DNA of 64,000 nucleotides, from positions 744,001-808,000 of the forward strand of contig NZ_CP034451.1 in assembly GCF_003952525.1 (NCBI RefSeq), written 5' to 3'. The notes beneath the pieces were generated by a model. That model worked only from the letters and a program-made list of their open reading frames with translations. It had not been told where the DNA came from and did not search any database. Below are positions 37,369-46,590 of the stretch, one piece after another. Made by a program: the position numbers and the translations under genes. The stretch is from Mesorhizobium sp. M3A.F.Ca.ET.080.04.2.1. Its GTDB lineage: Bacteria > Pseudomonadota > Alphaproteobacteria > Rhizobiales > Rhizobiaceae. Numbering within the stretch: the first letter of the stretch is position 1; every line of letters starts with the position of its first letter.

Positions 37369-37500
37369 TTACCTGCGTTCCGAACGCAGCTTGCGCGTCG
37401 CCGGTTGAACGGCGCGGCGCCGCTCCGGCAGGTCGGACCGGGGCGAGATGCCCCAATAGTTGCGGTAGATGTCCTGGAACAGGTGGCCAATCGGATGCAT
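37369..37500 (-). CDS. Micro-ORF 1: 43-residue protein with MHPxxxLFxDxYxNxWGI motif
   Basis: The ATG at 37500 has a strong ribosome binding site (GGAGG, six bases upstream). The protein starts MHPIGHLFQDIYRNYWGISP and ends in an Arg/Lys-rich tail (QPATRKLRSERR). It has no signal peptide or membrane helix. Its first 18 residues match the protein from micro-ORF 2 at 37702 at ten positions, which supports real coding. A LacI-type operator lies 18 bases upstream. The function is unknown; a small regulatory or nucleic-acid-binding role is conceivable from the basic tail. Confidence 0.7.
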   Translation of the reverse strand: MHPIGHLFQDIYRNYWGISPRSDLPERRRAVQPATRKLRSERR

Positions 37501-37517
37501 GGCTGCCCTCCTTAATG

Positions 37518-37531
37518 TTGAATCGATCCAA
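37518..37531. promoter_or_regulatory. LacI-type operator O1
   Basis: TTGAATCGATCCAA is a near-perfect dyad with a central CG, the hallmark of LacI-family sites. It sits between the stop of micro-ORF 2 and the ribosome binding site of micro-ORF 1. Confidence 0.82.
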
Positions 37532-37558
37532 TTTCTCCGAATAGAAAAGACTGGCTGT

Positions 37559-37702
37559 CTAGCTGCGCTTGCGCCCCACAAGGAAGCGCGGTTCGCGCTT
37601 CCACGGGCTTGCCTTGCCGCGGCGTTTCTCGCTGAACGCAGCCGAAGCGATGCCCCAATCGTTGTGATAAACATCTTCGAACAGATAATTGACCGGATGC
37701 AT
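37559..37702 (-). CDS. Micro-ORF 2: 47-residue paralogue of micro-ORF 1
   Basis: The ATG at 37702 follows GGAG at six bases. The protein begins MHPVNYLFEDVYHNDWGIAS and ends with a basic stretch (KREPRFLVGRKRS). The conserved positions with micro-ORF 1 are M, H, P, L, F, D, Y, N, W, G and I, with Glu/Gln and Val/Ile exchanges, followed by a shared RR. The tandem duplication, strong ribosome binding sites and shared operators argue for genuine genes. No known family is recognised. Confidence 0.7.
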   Translation of the reverse strand: MHPVNYLFEDVYHNDWGIASAAFSEKRRGKASPWKREPRFLVGRKRS

Positions 37703-37743
37703 GGCACTCTCCTTGCCAAAAGCCGCCTGCTGCGGCGGCGAAC

Positions 37744-37757
37744 TTGGATCGATTCAA
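37744..37757. promoter_or_regulatory. LacI-type operator O2
   Basis: TTGGATCGATTCAA is the exact reverse complement of O1 and O3. It lies 41 bases upstream of micro-ORF 2. Confidence 0.82.
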
Positions 37758-37791
37758 CCTTAGACCTCGAGCCCCGAGAGTCAAGCGATAT

Positions 37792-37805
37792 TTGAATCGA
37801 TCCAA
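37792..37805. promoter_or_regulatory. LacI-type operator O3
   Basis: TTGAATCGATCCAA is identical to O1. It lies 70 bases upstream of the LacI gene, 48 bp centre to centre from O2, within the divergent promoter region. Confidence 0.82.
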
Positions 37806-37875
37806 CAAAAATGTTAGAGGACCGGCAACCATTCCACGGTCATGCTTGTCACCTGACCGGATTCGGAGGAACGAC

Positions 37876-38955
37876 ATGGCATCACTCGCCGAAGGCCAGG
37901 GACGACCGATCCGGCTGGCGGACATCGCCAAGGCCGCCGGCGTGTCGCATGGCACGGCCTCCAACGTTTTCAGCCGTCCGGAAATCGTGCGCGCCGAGGT
38001 GCGCGAACGGGTCAAGGCGGTCGCGGAGGCGATGGGGTATGCAGGACCGGACCCGAAAGGCCGCCTGTTGCGCGCCGGCAAGGTCAATGCGATTGGCGTC
38101 GCCACCACCGAGCATCTATCCTATTTCTTTGACGATCCGTTTGCCCGCGTCATGATGGCCGGCATCTCGCAAGCGTGTGACACCACAGGGGCCGGGATTG
38201 CCCTGGTGTCGGCCCGAGATGACGAAAAACTCGCCTGGAACATTCAGAGCGCGCTGGTCGACGGCTTTATCCTGTTCTGTATCGAAGGCGGCCCGCGTCT
38301 CGTCGAGCTGACGCGCGAGCGCAGGTTGCCCTTCGTGGCGCTGGAACTCGGCTTCGATGACGACACCATTTCCATGATCGGCGTCGACAATGTCGCCGGC
38401 GCGCGGCTTGCCGCCCGTCATCTCGCCGAGCTTGGGCATCGCCGCTTCGCCGTGCTGTCGCTGCCTTTCGGCGACGGCCGTGTCGGTCTGGTCGCGCCTG
38501 AGCGTTTCGGGACGGCGATTTACGCCGGATCGCGCAACCGTCTTGCCGGCTATTTCGAGGAACTTTCCCAGTTCGGCATCGATACCGCCAAGGTGCCCGT
38601 CTACGAAACCGAGAACGAGGCGGTCACCACCAGGGCTGGACTCGAAACGATCTTCGCCAACGGCGATCCGCCCACCGCTATCCTGGCGATGTCGGACCGG
38701 ATGGCGATGGTCGCGATCGAGTGGCTGGTCGAGCGTGGCTTGAGCGTTCCCGGCGATGTCTCGGTTATCGGCTTCGACGGCGTACCCGACGGCGTGCTGT
38801 GCTTGCCGCCACTGACGACGATCGCCCAGCCCATCGTCGAGATCGGTCGGCGCGCGGCGCGCATGATCCTGGATTACGATGGAACAGTGCGGCGCGAAAC
38901 GCTCGACCTCGAATTGATCGTCAGATCCTCCACTGGCCCTGCGCCAGAGGCTTGA
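37876..38955 (+). CDS. LacI-family transcriptional regulator
   Basis: The product has 359 residues from the ATG at 37876 after GGAGGA. The N-terminal HTH (RLADIAKAAGVSHGTASNVF, then SRPEIVRAEVRERV) and hinge are canonical. The periplasmic-binding-protein-like sensor follows (AIGVATTEHLSYFFDDPFAR; later SVIGFDGVPDGVLCLPPLTT). Three 14-bp operators lie just upstream, two of them in the divergent promoter and one before micro-ORF 1. It is therefore expected to control itself and the two micro-ORFs. The effector is unknown and no sugar genes adjoin. Confidence 0.92.
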   Translation: MASLAEGQGRPIRLADIAKAAGVSHGTASNVFSRPEIVRAEVRERVKAVAEAMGYAGPDPKGRLLRAGKVNAIGVATTEHLSYFFDDPFARVMMAGISQACDTTGAGIALVSARDDEKLAWNIQSALVDGFILFCIEGGPRLVELTRERRLPFVALELGFDDDTISMIGVDNVAGARLAARHLAELGHRRFAVLSLPFGDGRVGLVAPERFGTAIYAGSRNRLAGYFEELSQFGIDTAKVPVYETENEAVTTRAGLETIFANGDPPTAILAMSDRMAMVAIEWLVERGLSVPGDVSVIGFDGVPDGVLCLPPLTTIAQPIVEIGRRAARMILDYDGTVRRETLDLELIVRSSTGPAPEA

Positions 38956-39046
38956 GCTCGCAAGAGCAGGTGAACGTCGATAGAACCCGGAACTGCTACA
39001 ACACTTCGTTCGACATTAGTCCGGACCGAAGTGTCACGCTCCTTCG

Positions 39047-40291
39047 TCAGTAGGCGCTCGCCGGCACCGATCGCGCGCCGAATGCAGTGCGTTCCGGAGC
39101 TACATTTTCGCGCTCCGGCTTTGCACGAGTGGTGCCCAGGCTGGACAGCCATTCGAGGTAGAAGGCCAGCGCGAATTGCATGGCGATGCCGGCCGATATC
39201 AGGAGGCTGTCATAGACGACCCCGCCCGGATTGATCAGCTTCAGCACCTGAGCCGCCATGGCGATCAGTGTGCCGGCGATGAACACCGGCAGGGAACGCT
39301 TGCCGAGTATGGCCAGCGGATTGTCGGTGCTGGTACGGAACAGGTTCGAGACCGCGGGCAAGGCGACAATCAGGTAGCTGACGGCGAGGATATGCAGCAG
39401 CCGAGGCAGCGACAGAAAGGTCTTGTCGAAGCCGCCGATCACCACCGGCAAGTCGAACCACGTCACCTTGCCCCAGAGCGGGCTATGCACCCAAACCACC
39501 GCCGCCAGCACATACACACCGCATAGGCCGAGCAGCCAGCGGTTGACGGGGATGGATCCGCCGCGCCTGACATGCAGCATGGCGGCGAGGCCGATGTTGA
39601 ACAGGAACTGCCAGGAGAGCGGGTTGAGGAACCAGAAGCCGGGTTCGGGATAGTTCGGCGGCGCGATCTGCCAAACCCCGGCGATGAGCCACAGCAGTCC
39701 GGAAAGCGTCAATGCGAGGACCGGCCGGTAGCTGATCAGCAGCACAAAGGCGGGGGCAGCCAGCAGCAGCGCCGCATAGACCGGCAGGATGTTGTTATAG
39801 CCGAGCTGATGGCCCAGCGTGACGATGCCGACCAGCACTTCCGGCGTGTTCTTCATCAGCGGCTCGATGTTGATCAGCTTCAGCAACTCAGGCCGGTGGG
39901 CGAACACCGCCGCGGCGCAGAACAACGCCATCACCACCATGGTGATGACGATATGGGCGACATAGAGGACCCCCGCACGCCGCCACATCTTCAGGGCCGC
40001 CAGAAGCCTCCCGCCCGGCCTGAACTTGCCGCCATAGGCAAGCGCCACCGATATGCCCGAAATCAGGACGAAAGCCTCGGCCGCGTCGGAGAAGCCAAAA
40101 TTCTTGTAGGTCATGCTTTCGAAGACAGTGCCCGGCACATGATCGATGAAAATCGTGAGCAGGGCGAGCGCGCGCAGCACATCGATACGCGTGTCGCGAT
40201 CGTTGACGCGCGCATGGCGACCGTTGAGACGCGTATCGCGTTCCTGGACACGCTCAGCGCGCTCCGACAAAACTGGCATGGTCATCGACAA
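39047..40291 (-). CDS. opgC: OpgC-like membrane acyltransferase
   Basis: This 414-residue protein has about ten membrane helices. It carries the OpgC pattern RIDVLRALALLTIFIDHVPG, then FGFSDAAEAFVLISGISVAL. OpgC proteins add succinyl groups to osmoregulated periplasmic glucans; the rhizobial targets would be cyclic beta-glucans. The first 35 residues are polar, with ERDTR, GRHAR and DRDTR-like repeats. The gene stands alone. Confidence 0.85.
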   Translation of the reverse strand: MSMTMPVLSERAERVQERDTRLNGRHARVNDRDTRIDVLRALALLTIFIDHVPGTVFESMTYKNFGFSDAAEAFVLISGISVALAYGGKFRPGGRLLAALKMWRRAGVLYVAHIVITMVVMALFCAAAVFAHRPELLKLINIEPLMKNTPEVLVGIVTLGHQLGYNNILPVYAALLLAAPAFVLLISYRPVLALTLSGLLWLIAGVWQIAPPNYPEPGFWFLNPLSWQFLFNIGLAAMLHVRRGGSIPVNRWLLGLCGVYVLAAVVWVHSPLWGKVTWFDLPVVIGGFDKTFLSLPRLLHILAVSYLIVALPAVSNLFRTSTDNPLAILGKRSLPVFIAGTLIAMAAQVLKLINPGGVVYDSLLISAGIAMQFALAFYLEWLSSLGTTRAKPERENVAPERTAFGARSVPASAY

Positions 40292-40488
40292 AAGGCCTCA
40301 AAGCTGGTCGTTCATTGGGGCAATGCGACCCCCGGGGCGCACCGCTTTGATTCCTCCCACGGGGAGACTATCGGCGCAGAAACGGACTGAAGTGGGCCTG
40401 GTTCAATCAACTTTCGCGGAGCGCGAAAATAATCCGTTTTCAAGCCGGCAAAACAACAAAAGCACCACGGAATCAAAAGGATGTGAAC

Positions 40489-41160
40489 ATGTCCGAATAT
40501 GCGGACGAAAACAGCGAGCTACGTCGGGATCTGCTCTTTGCCTATCGTTTGCTGAAGCCGGAAAACGCAAGCGGCGAATGCCTGTTCGCGCTGCACGGGT
40601 CGGGCGTCGACGAGACGACGATCATCCCACTGGCAAGACAGATCGCGCCGCGTGCCACGCTGATCACCGCGCGCGGCCGCATCGCCCAGGACGACGGCTT
40701 CCGCTGGTTCGAGCGCATCACGCCGACCAGCTTCGAGCAGTCGAGCATACGCACCGAGACGGCCGCCTATGCCCGCTTCATAGCCGAGGTGGCTAGTCGC
40801 CATGGCCTTGACCTCCCCCAGGCCGCCTTCCTCGGTTATTCCAACGGCGCCAATCTCGTCTCCAGCCTGATGCTGCTCCATCCCGGCCTGGTCAGGGACG
40901 CTATTCTGTTGAGAGCAATGCCGGTGCTCGACGATCCGCCGGCCACCGCCCTCGGCGGCACCCGGGTGCTGGTCATAGCCGGTGCGACCGATCAAACCTA
41001 CGGCCCATTCGCGCCGGCCCTGGTGACGCTGCTCAGCCAGCGCGGCGCCGAGGTCGACGCGCGCATCATCGCCGCGGGCCATGAATTCGGCGACGCCGAT
41101 GCCGCCATTGCCAGGCAATGGCTGGCGGGCCGCCGACCGGCTACGGAACCGAAGGGCTGA
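40489..41160 (+). CDS. Alpha/beta hydrolase (carboxylesterase/phospholipase type)
   Basis: The product has 223 residues from the ATG at 40489 (MSEYADENSELRRDLLFAYR); a GTG six bases upstream is possible. The nucleophile elbow is GYSNGAN, the oxyanion region LFALHGSGVDETTIIPLA, the acid probably the Asp in GATDQTYGPF and the base the His in AAGHEFGDAD. This is the YpfH/esterase-like group, with cytosolic location. The substrate is unknown. It is convergent with sthA, 17 bases away. Confidence 0.85.
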   Translation: MSEYADENSELRRDLLFAYRLLKPENASGECLFALHGSGVDETTIIPLARQIAPRATLITARGRIAQDDGFRWFERITPTSFEQSSIRTETAAYARFIAEVASRHGLDLPQAAFLGYSNGANLVSSLMLLHPGLVRDAILLRAMPVLDDPPATALGGTRVLVIAGATDQTYGPFAPALVTLLSQRGAEVDARIIAAGHEFGDADAAIARQWLAGRRPATEPKG

Positions 41161-41177
41161 ACCGCCGAATAGGTGCC

Positions 41178-42566
41178 CTATCCCTGGCTCATCCTGTTCC
41201 AGGCGTCCAGGCCGGCAATCTTGTAGGCCTCGGCCAGTGTCGGATAGTTGAAGGTGTTGTTGACAAAGAAATCGACCGTGCCGCCGAGATTGATTACCGC
41301 CTGGCCGATATGGATCAGTTCGGTCGCGCCCTCGCCGACGATGTGGGCGCCGAGCAGGCGACGCGTCTCGACCGAGAACAGAAGTTTCAGAAAGCCGCTG
41401 TTGACGCCCATGATGTGGCCGCGCGAGGTTTCGCGGAAACGTGCCACTCCGACCTCGTAGGCGGCACCGCTCTCACGCACCTGTTCCTCGGACTGGCCGA
41501 CGGTGGAGATCTCGGGCACGGCGTAGATGCCATAGGGAAAGCTCTCGGGCGGCGGCGGCAGTGCAACGCCAAAGGCATGGCAAGCGGCCACCCTGCCCTG
41601 TTCCATCGAGGTCGAGGCAAGGCTCGGGAAGCCGATCACATCGCCGGTGGCATAGATATTGGCGACGCTGGTCTGAAAGGTTTGCGGATCGACCTTGATG
41701 CGGCCCCGGGAGTCGGCCTCGATGCCGACAGCGTCGAGGCCAAGGCTGCCAAGATTGCCGCTGCGGCCGGCGGCATAGAGCAGGATTTCGGAACGGATGG
41801 TGCGGCCGTCGGCAAGCGTCACCTCGGCGTAGTCGGGCTTTGAGGCGACCTCCTTGATCGTGCTGCCGAGACGGATGGTCATGCCGCGGTCGCGCATCTG
41901 GTGGATGAAATCATCGACGATCTCGCGGTCGACGAAGTCGAGGATGCTGTTGCGCGGCTCGACCAGCGTGACCGGCACGTCGAGCGCCGAGAAGATCGTG
42001 GCATATTCGACGCCGATCACGCCGGCGCCGATGACCGTCAGCGTTCGCGGCAAGCGGTTGAGCTCAAGCACCTCGTCGCTGTCGAACACGCGTGTCTTGT
42101 CGAACGGCACGTCGCGCGGGCGGTGCGGCCTGGTGCCGACCGCGATCAGGGCATTGGCGAAACCGACCTCGCTGTAGTCGCCATTGTCGGCGGTCAGGCC
42201 AACCTTGTTGGGACTGAGGAATTTGGCGGTTGCGCGTGCGCTCTTGACTGCGTTGCGCATAAACTGGTGCTGCAGCACCTCGACCTCGTGATCGAGCGTC
42301 TTGTGCAGCCGCTCGATCAGGTCGGCGATCGAGATGTCCTGCTTGACCCGATAGCCGCGCCCGTAGAAGCCGCGTTCGCGCCAGCCGGATAGGTTGAGCA
42401 CCGTCTCGCGCAATGTCTTCGACGGGATGGTGCCCGTGTGCACCGACACGCCTCCCAGCCGCCGGCCTCGATCCACCACCAGCACCGACTTGCCAAGCTT
42501 GGCCGACTGCACCGCGGCGCGGCGCCCTGAAGGCCCGCTGCCGATGACCACCATGTCGTAATCCAT
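41178..42566 (-). CDS. sthA: Soluble pyridine nucleotide transhydrogenase
   Basis: The product has 462 residues from the ATG at 42566. The FAD-binding N-terminus is YDMVVIGSGPSGRRAAVQSA, and the NAD(P) domain has VIGAGVIGVEYATIFSALDV. The dimer domain ends NNTFNYPTLAEAYKIAGLDA. The position of the redox disulfide reads VSVHTGTIPSKTLRE with no Cys pair, which fits SthA and not a disulfide reductase. It balances NADPH and NADH pools. An in-frame ATG at 42602 would add 12 basic residues. Confidence 0.92.
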   Translation of the reverse strand: MDYDMVVIGSGPSGRRAAVQSAKLGKSVLVVDRGRRLGGVSVHTGTIPSKTLRETVLNLSGWRERGFYGRGYRVKQDISIADLIERLHKTLDHEVEVLQHQFMRNAVKSARATAKFLSPNKVGLTADNGDYSEVGFANALIAVGTRPHRPRDVPFDKTRVFDSDEVLELNRLPRTLTVIGAGVIGVEYATIFSALDVPVTLVEPRNSILDFVDREIVDDFIHQMRDRGMTIRLGSTIKEVASKPDYAEVTLADGRTIRSEILLYAAGRSGNLGSLGLDAVGIEADSRGRIKVDPQTFQTSVANIYATGDVIGFPSLASTSMEQGRVAACHAFGVALPPPPESFPYGIYAVPEISTVGQSEEQVRESGAAYEVGVARFRETSRGHIMGVNSGFLKLLFSVETRRLLGAHIVGEGATELIHIGQAVINLGGTVDFFVNNTFNYPTLAEAYKIAGLDAWNRMSQG

Positions 42567-42760
42567 TCCTGCCCCACTCGGCGTCTTCTTGCGCCGCAGC
42601 AAGCTAACGCCATACGCGCCGCGAATTCAACCGGTTCAACCGACCCTCGCCCTGGCTTACTGCTCTGACGGCGAAAAGCGCCGACCTTGATTCCGAGGCC
42701 GGTTTTCACCATCTCAGTGCGACGGCCGACAGCTGTTTCAGGCCGTTGCGAGGAACCGAT

Positions 42761-43231
42761 ATGAACGCGCGCGTGCTTGACGGCGAGATCATCACCACGA
42801 GGCTCGAGGACACTCGCGCCTATCGCGGCGTGCGCACGAGGCGTATCTTTGCCTTCATCCTCGACTATTTCATCGTCGCGCTGCTCACAGTCCCGTTCGC
42901 CATCCTGGTCGCCATTCTCGGACTCTTGACCTTCGGCCTTGGCTGGGCGCTGTTTTCCGTGCTGGTGCCGCTGGTCGCCATTCTCTACATCTGGAACACG
43001 CTGGGCAGCAAAGACCAGGCGACCACGGGCATGAAGCTCATGGGCATCCGTCTGGACAAGCTCGACGGCAGCCGCATCGACGGCATGACCGCAGTCGTGC
43101 ACTCCGTGTTGTTTTGGGCCGGCAATGTCATCCTGACGCCGCTGGTGCTGCTGGTGACGCTGTTTTCCGATCGCAAGCGCACGCTGCACGACCTGCTCTT
43201 GGGGACCGTGGTCACCCGCCATGACGTTTGA
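42761..43231 (+). CDS. RDD-domain membrane protein
   Basis: The product has 156 residues from the ATG at 42761 after GAGGAA. The RDD signature is RTRRIFAFILDYFIVALLTV. Three membrane helices are followed by the family end SDRKRTLHDLLLGTVVTRHDV. Its role is unknown. It is found before bpt in many rhizobia, often directly after hemB; here hemB is 11 kb away. Confidence 0.88.
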   Translation: MNARVLDGEIITTRLEDTRAYRGVRTRRIFAFILDYFIVALLTVPFAILVAILGLLTFGLGWALFSVLVPLVAILYIWNTLGSKDQATTGMKLMGIRLDKLDGSRIDGMTAVVHSVLFWAGNVILTPLVLLVTLFSDRKRTLHDLLLGTVVTRHDV

Positions 43232-43380
43232 TGGCGTTCGCTACAGCCATCGCCGGCTCGGTTCGACGCCTTGTGCCCAAATATGAGGGCCTTCGACAGG
43301 TCGCTGCCCCACAATCCTGTTGAATTTTTCCCCGACCGGGCCAAAGGTAGGGTGATTCGTAGGAGCACTTCCAAGAATAG

Positions 43381-44145
43381 ATGACGCAGCATCCGACCCA
43401 GTCGCCGCAGTTCTTCCTGACCGCGCCGTCGCCGTGTCCGTATTTGGAGGGCCAGTTCGAGCGCAAGGTGTTCACGCACCTGGTTGGCGACAAGGCTCCG
43501 GAGATGAACGACCTGTTGACGCAAGGCGGCTTCCGGCGCTCGCAGAATATCGCCTACCGGCCGGCCTGCGAGTCGTGCCGGGCCTGCGTGTCGGTGCGCA
43601 TCCTGGCGCAGGAATTTTCCGCCAGCCGCAATATGCGCCGCGTGATCCAGCGCAACGCCGATCTTATCGGCGCCATGCATGACGCGCAGCCGTCGACCGA
43701 GCAATATTCGCTCTTCCGCGCCTATCTCGACGCCCGCCACCGGCGCGGCGGCATGTCCGACATGACGGTGCTCGACTATGCCATGATGGTTGAGGACACG
43801 CATGTCGACACCAAGATCATCGAATACCGGCGTCGCGGCCCCGACAGCTTCATCACCGGCAAAGGCCAGGGCGAGTTGATCGCGGTGGCGCTGACCGACA
43901 AGATGGCTGACGGCCTGTCGATGGTCTATTCCTACTTCAGCCCCGATTTCGAGGATCGGTCGCTCGGCACCTTCATGATCCTCGACCACATCGCCCGCGC
44001 CAGGGCGATGGGGCTGCCCCACGTCTATCTCGGCTACTGGGTCAACGGCTCGCGCAAGATGAGCTATAAGATGCGTTTCATGCCGCAGGAGCATCTCGGC
44101 CCGAAAGGTTGGGAACGCTACGACGACGAAGCGGTCAGTCGCTGA
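43381..44145 (+). CDS. bpt: Aminoacyl-tRNA-protein transferase (Bpt/Ate family)
   Basis: This 254-residue protein has the N-terminal cysteine motif [15 protein letters not shown] and the CxxC region [16 protein letters not shown]. The catalytic GNAT-like domain includes [20 protein letters not shown], then [19 protein letters not shown]. Family members add Leu (or Arg) from charged tRNA to N-terminal Asp/Glu of substrates for ClpAP-mediated degradation by the N-end rule. The bacterial form is usually leucyl-specific. Confidence 0.92.
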   Translation: MTQHPTQSPQFFLTAPSPCPYLEGQFERKVFTHLVGDKAPEMNDLLTQGGFRRSQNIAYRPACESCRACVSVRILAQEFSASRNMRRVIQRNADLIGAMHDAQPSTEQYSLFRAYLDARHRRGGMSDMTVLDYAMMVEDTHVDTKIIEYRRRGPDSFITGKGQGELIAVALTDKMADGLSMVYSYFSPDFEDRSLGTFMILDHIARARAMGLPHVYLGYWVNGSRKMSYKMRFMPQEHLGPKGWERYDDEAVSR

Positions 44146-44271
44146 GTTTTTCAAGGTCGAAGCTTAACTGTTTCAAGTCAGGCGACGCTGAGTTTTGAGG
44201 CGCCTGGCTGGAGATTTCGCTATCGCGCCGGTTGCCTGGCGACCTGCATTCCACCCGCGAGAATTGCCCGC

Positions 44272-45168
44272 ATGTCCTCCCATCACGACCACCAGAAAGG
44301 CCTGCTTTTGACCGCCATAGGCGGCATGACGCTGACCGTAGACATCCCGTTGGTCCGGCTCGCCCATGGCGAGGCCTGGACGATTCTGATGCTGCGCACC
44401 GCAAGCATGTTCATTGCCGCGATTGTCATCTGGGCGGTCTGGCGCTCGTTGAGCGACAAGGCGCCAAAGCTCATTCCGGGCCGGCTGGGCGTGGTCGTCG
44501 CCACCTTCTATGGGCTCGGCTCGATTGCCTTCATCACCGGCGTCTATCACACCTCGACCGCCGACCTCGTCTTCATCCTCGCCTTCACCACAATGTTCTC
44601 GGCACTGCTGTCCTGGCTATTCCTCAAGGAAAGGCCGCAGCCGCTGACGCTCGCGGCGCTGGCGATCATGATCGTCGGCGTCGGAATCATTGTCAGCGAC
44701 TCCATTGGCAATGGACATCTGTTCGGCGACGTCATGGCGCTGTGCTCGGCACTCTGCGTTGCCTGCGCCATCACCGTCTCGCGAGCCAGCGGCAGGGAGA
44801 TGGGTTTCACATCGCTCGTAGGGGTGATCCTGCCATTCGCCGTGGCGATCATCATGGTAACGAAGACCGGCTTTCACGTCGACGCGCCGTGGTGGATCAT
44901 CCTCAACGGCGCCGTGGTCATGCCAATCTCGTTCTTCTGCCTCGCCAATGGGCCGAAATACATTTCAGGGCCGGAAGTGGCGATGTTCTACCTACTGGAA
45001 ACGGTGTTCGCCCCGGTATGGGTGTGGCTGATCTTTGCCGAGGCTCCATCGCGCAACAGCCTGATCGGCGGGACGATCCTGATCGTGACGCTGGTCGCGC
45101 ATTCGCTGTGGCAGTTGCATGAGGGGCGAAAGCGGCGCGCGGCGCTGGCCGTGGTTCACCCGGCCTGA
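44272..45168 (+). CDS. EamA/DMT-family transporter
   Basis: This 298-residue protein has ten membrane helices in two EamA repeats (start HDHQKGLLLTAIGGMTLTVD; second half VACAITVSRASGREMGFTSL). It probably exports a small metabolite; the substrate is unknown. The 3' end overlaps the convergent AI-2E-family gene by 13 bases. Confidence 0.87.
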   Translation: MSSHHDHQKGLLLTAIGGMTLTVDIPLVRLAHGEAWTILMLRTASMFIAAIVIWAVWRSLSDKAPKLIPGRLGVVVATFYGLGSIAFITGVYHTSTADLVFILAFTTMFSALLSWLFLKERPQPLTLAALAIMIVGVGIIVSDSIGNGHLFGDVMALCSALCVACAITVSRASGREMGFTSLVGVILPFAVAIIMVTKTGFHVDAPWWIILNGAVVMPISFFCLANGPKYISGPEVAMFYLLETVFAPVWVWLIFAEAPSRNSLIGGTILIVTLVAHSLWQLHEGRKRRAALAVVHPA

Positions 45169-46370
45169 GATTTTTTCGCCGCGCCGCGCTCCGCGACCAT
45201 CTCGATCTGCGGCGGGCCGCCTTCCGGCTCGGCCTGGCTCGTCTGGGCCATTTCATCGGCCAATTCCACCTCACGCAGCCATTCGCGCCAGATGGCGACG
45301 AGCAGTGCCATCAGCACCGGGCCGATGAACAGGCCGAGGAAGCCCATCGTCTTGACGCCGCCGATCAGCCCGAAAAAAGTCGGCAGGAACGGCAGCTTGA
45401 TCGGCCCGCCGACCAGCTTCGGGCGCAACGTCTTGTCCACAATGAAGAGCTCGACCGCGCCCCAAACGAACAGCGCCAGGCCGGCAAACAGCTTGCCGCT
45501 GGCGGCGAGGTAGATCGAGACCAGCGTGAAGGAGAGCGGCGCGCCGCCGGGGATCAGCGCCATGATGCCGGTGAGCGCCCCGAGCGTCACCGGCGAAGGC
45601 ACGCCGGCCAGCCAGTAGGCGACGCCCAGCACCACCCCCTCGCCGATCGCGATGATGGTCATGCCGGTGACCGTGGACGAGATGGTCGCCGGCACGACGC
45701 GGGAGATGCGCTCCCAGCGCGTCGGCAGGATGCGCTCGCCGAGCCGATCGACCTGGGCGGCGAAAGACTCGCCGTCGCGATAGGCAAAGAACAGCGCGAT
45801 CAGCATGAAGAGCAGCGTGAGCAGGAGGCCAAACGCGCTACCGCCGGCCGCCAAGGCGCCGCGATAGATGGTGCCGATGTTGGAGCCGCTCACCAGTTGG
45901 ATCAATTCTCCGATGCCGCCGGGATGCCCGAGATTGGCCATCCATTGCTCGTTCAGCCATTCGCCGACGACCGGCATGGTCGCGATCCATTGCGGCGTGA
46001 CCGAGCCGTGGCGGTTGGTCTCGATGGCCCAGGTCACCCATTCGCGCAGCTCGTTGATGGCATAGGTGCCGGCAAGCGCGATCGGCACGACCAGGAAAGT
46101 GAGGATGAACAGGATGGCAAAGGTCGCAGCGATGGTGCGACTGCCGCCGACGGCGACAAGCAGCCGGCGGTAGAGCGGCCAGCTGGCAAAAGCGATGACA
46201 AGCGCCGCCAGCACTGGGAACAGGAAGCCATGGAAGAAATAAACACCGGCGGCGACGATCAGCACCAGGAGCCAACGCGCCGCCGACAGCGGCGGAATGA
46301 CAGCCGCCCTGAGCGGCGTCGACAGCCCAAACAGGCGCTGCCCCGGCTTCTGGTTTTCAGCCCGCTTCAA
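45156..46370 (-). CDS. AI-2E-family permease (UPF0118)
   Basis: This 404-residue protein has about eight helices. It shows family segments WEWPLYR-like FASWPLYRRLLVAVGGSRTI, the extracytoplasmic loop near 110-170 and the C-terminal LTGIMALIPGGAPLSFTLVS and VWGAVELFIVDKTLRPKLVG. Members include the TqsA exporter and Na+/H+ antiporters, so the substrate cannot be assigned. The last 40 residues are acidic or polar, without homology. Confidence 0.87.
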   Translation of the reverse strand: MKRAENQKPGQRLFGLSTPLRAAVIPPLSAARWLLVLIVAAGVYFFHGFLFPVLAALVIAFASWPLYRRLLVAVGGSRTIAATFAILFILTFLVVPIALAGTYAINELREWVTWAIETNRHGSVTPQWIATMPVVGEWLNEQWMANLGHPGGIGELIQLVSGSNIGTIYRGALAAGGSAFGLLLTLLFMLIALFFAYRDGESFAAQVDRLGERILPTRWERISRVVPATISSTVTGMTIIAIGEGVVLGVAYWLAGVPSPVTLGALTGIMALIPGGAPLSFTLVSIYLAASGKLFAGLALFVWGAVELFIVDKTLRPKLVGGPIKLPFLPTFFGLIGGVKTMGFLGLFIGPVLMALLVAIWREWLREVELADEMAQTSQAEPEGGPPQIEMVAERGAAKKSQAG

Positions 46371-46461
46371 TCCGGCGTTTCTCCCCTGCCCGGTGGTTCA
46401 TGGATGCTTATGGACGATCATAGTGCAGCAATCGTGGCGATAGTCCAAATGTTTGGGGTGC

Positions 46462-46516
46462 AGCTGCCAATCTCCCCCCTTGTGGGGGAGATGTCCGGCA
46501 GGACAGAGGGGGGGCG
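46462..46516. repeat. Palindromic intergenic repeat, copy 2
   Basis: It contains CTCCCCCCTTGTGGGGGAG, a strong hairpin at 46472-46490, followed by ATGTCCGGCAGGACAGAGGG. It is an inverted copy of the element at 46591. Confidence 0.8.
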
Positions 46517-46590
46517 CGAAGGAACACGACCTTCGCAATCTGTCTTACGAAGGGCTGATAGATGCATCGAACTGACAGGCCGGCGGGACA

